Source of the DNA: CAYZJR01 sp964503045
GTDB lineage: Bacteria; Cyanobacteriota; Vampirovibrionia; Obscuribacterales; Obscuribacteraceae
NCBI GenBank assembly: GCA_964503045.1
Contig: CAZCZI010000009.1
Span: 79,108 to 143,107, forward strand
Direction of reading: 5' to 3'
DNA: 64,000 nucleotides
Made by a program: the position numbers and the translations under genes. The notes below the pieces were generated by a model. That model was not told the origin of the DNA and did not search any database. It saw only the letters and a program-made list of their open reading frames with translations. Shown piece by piece: positions 63,985 through 64,000 of this stretch (within the stretch, counting starts at the first letter, position 1; each line of letters opens with the position of its first letter).

Positions 63985-64000
63985 GGACCCTCCTAGCTTT

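Overview
The window looks like a chromosomal segment of a free-living, non-photosynthetic bacterium with a Gram-negative-type envelope and moderate GC content. Many proteins are secreted or membrane-anchored TPR, WG-repeat and low-complexity proteins. My best guess is a melainabacterial (Vampirovibrionia/Obscuribacterales-like) genome, but this rests on protein style alone; no 16S gene is present. There is no photosynthesis gene, phage, insertion sequence or CRISPR array. Two runs of exactly 100 N (3098-3197 and 35944-36043) are scaffold gaps of nominal length, and both interrupt low-complexity coding sequence.

Left part (1-16 kb): the end of a gene cut by the window edge; a very long Pro/Gln/Tyr-rich TPR membrane protein broken by a gap; three GT-C-type membrane glycosyltransferases (two are paralogues) with a TPR protein; then a cobalamin riboswitch with an intrinsic terminator in front of class Ia ribonucleotide reductase nrdA-nrdB. 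The riboswitch should switch off the B12-independent enzyme when B12 is abundant.

16-36 kb: glycerol kinase, several small zinc-binding or membrane proteins of unknown role, pyroglutamyl peptidase, tRNA-Leu(CAA), a Ser/Thr kinase, a zinc-ribbon protein with a histone-H1-like Lys/Ala tail, a 56-residue Cys-containing peptide with a GG-type leader, and a discoidin-like plus OmpA fusion. A minus-strand run follows with a macro-domain protein and a Sir2 deacylase. A frameshifted TPR pseudogene, a bestrophin-like channel and the principal sigma factor (N-terminus lost in the second gap) complete this part.

36-52 kb: an NMT1/SsuABC-type ABC importer operon with a TPR protein upstream, a heavy-metal RND pump plus adaptor without an outer-membrane channel, an exported class C beta-lactamase-like hydrolase, prmA, and a minus-strand cassette made of a circularly permuted-type ATP-grasp ligase, a PaaK-like adenylate-forming enzyme and a TauD-like dioxygenase. 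Divergent from this cassette are an exported gamma-glutamyl hydrolase and a histidine-rich polytopic membrane protein. I regard this as the best candidate for an undescribed small-molecule pathway.

52-64 kb: tmRNA (ssrA), a WG-repeat protein, an ABC exporter with a clear promoter and overlapping dyad, a Tat-signal deaminase, a HEAT/SUKH-like protein, a DJ-1/PfpI protein, a 52-residue GG-leader peptide with an excellent ribosome binding site directly ahead of a soluble PAS histidine kinase, and a protein of RHS-like repeats. Many starts were moved downstream of the longest frame, using Shine-Dalgarno spacing and signal-peptide position.
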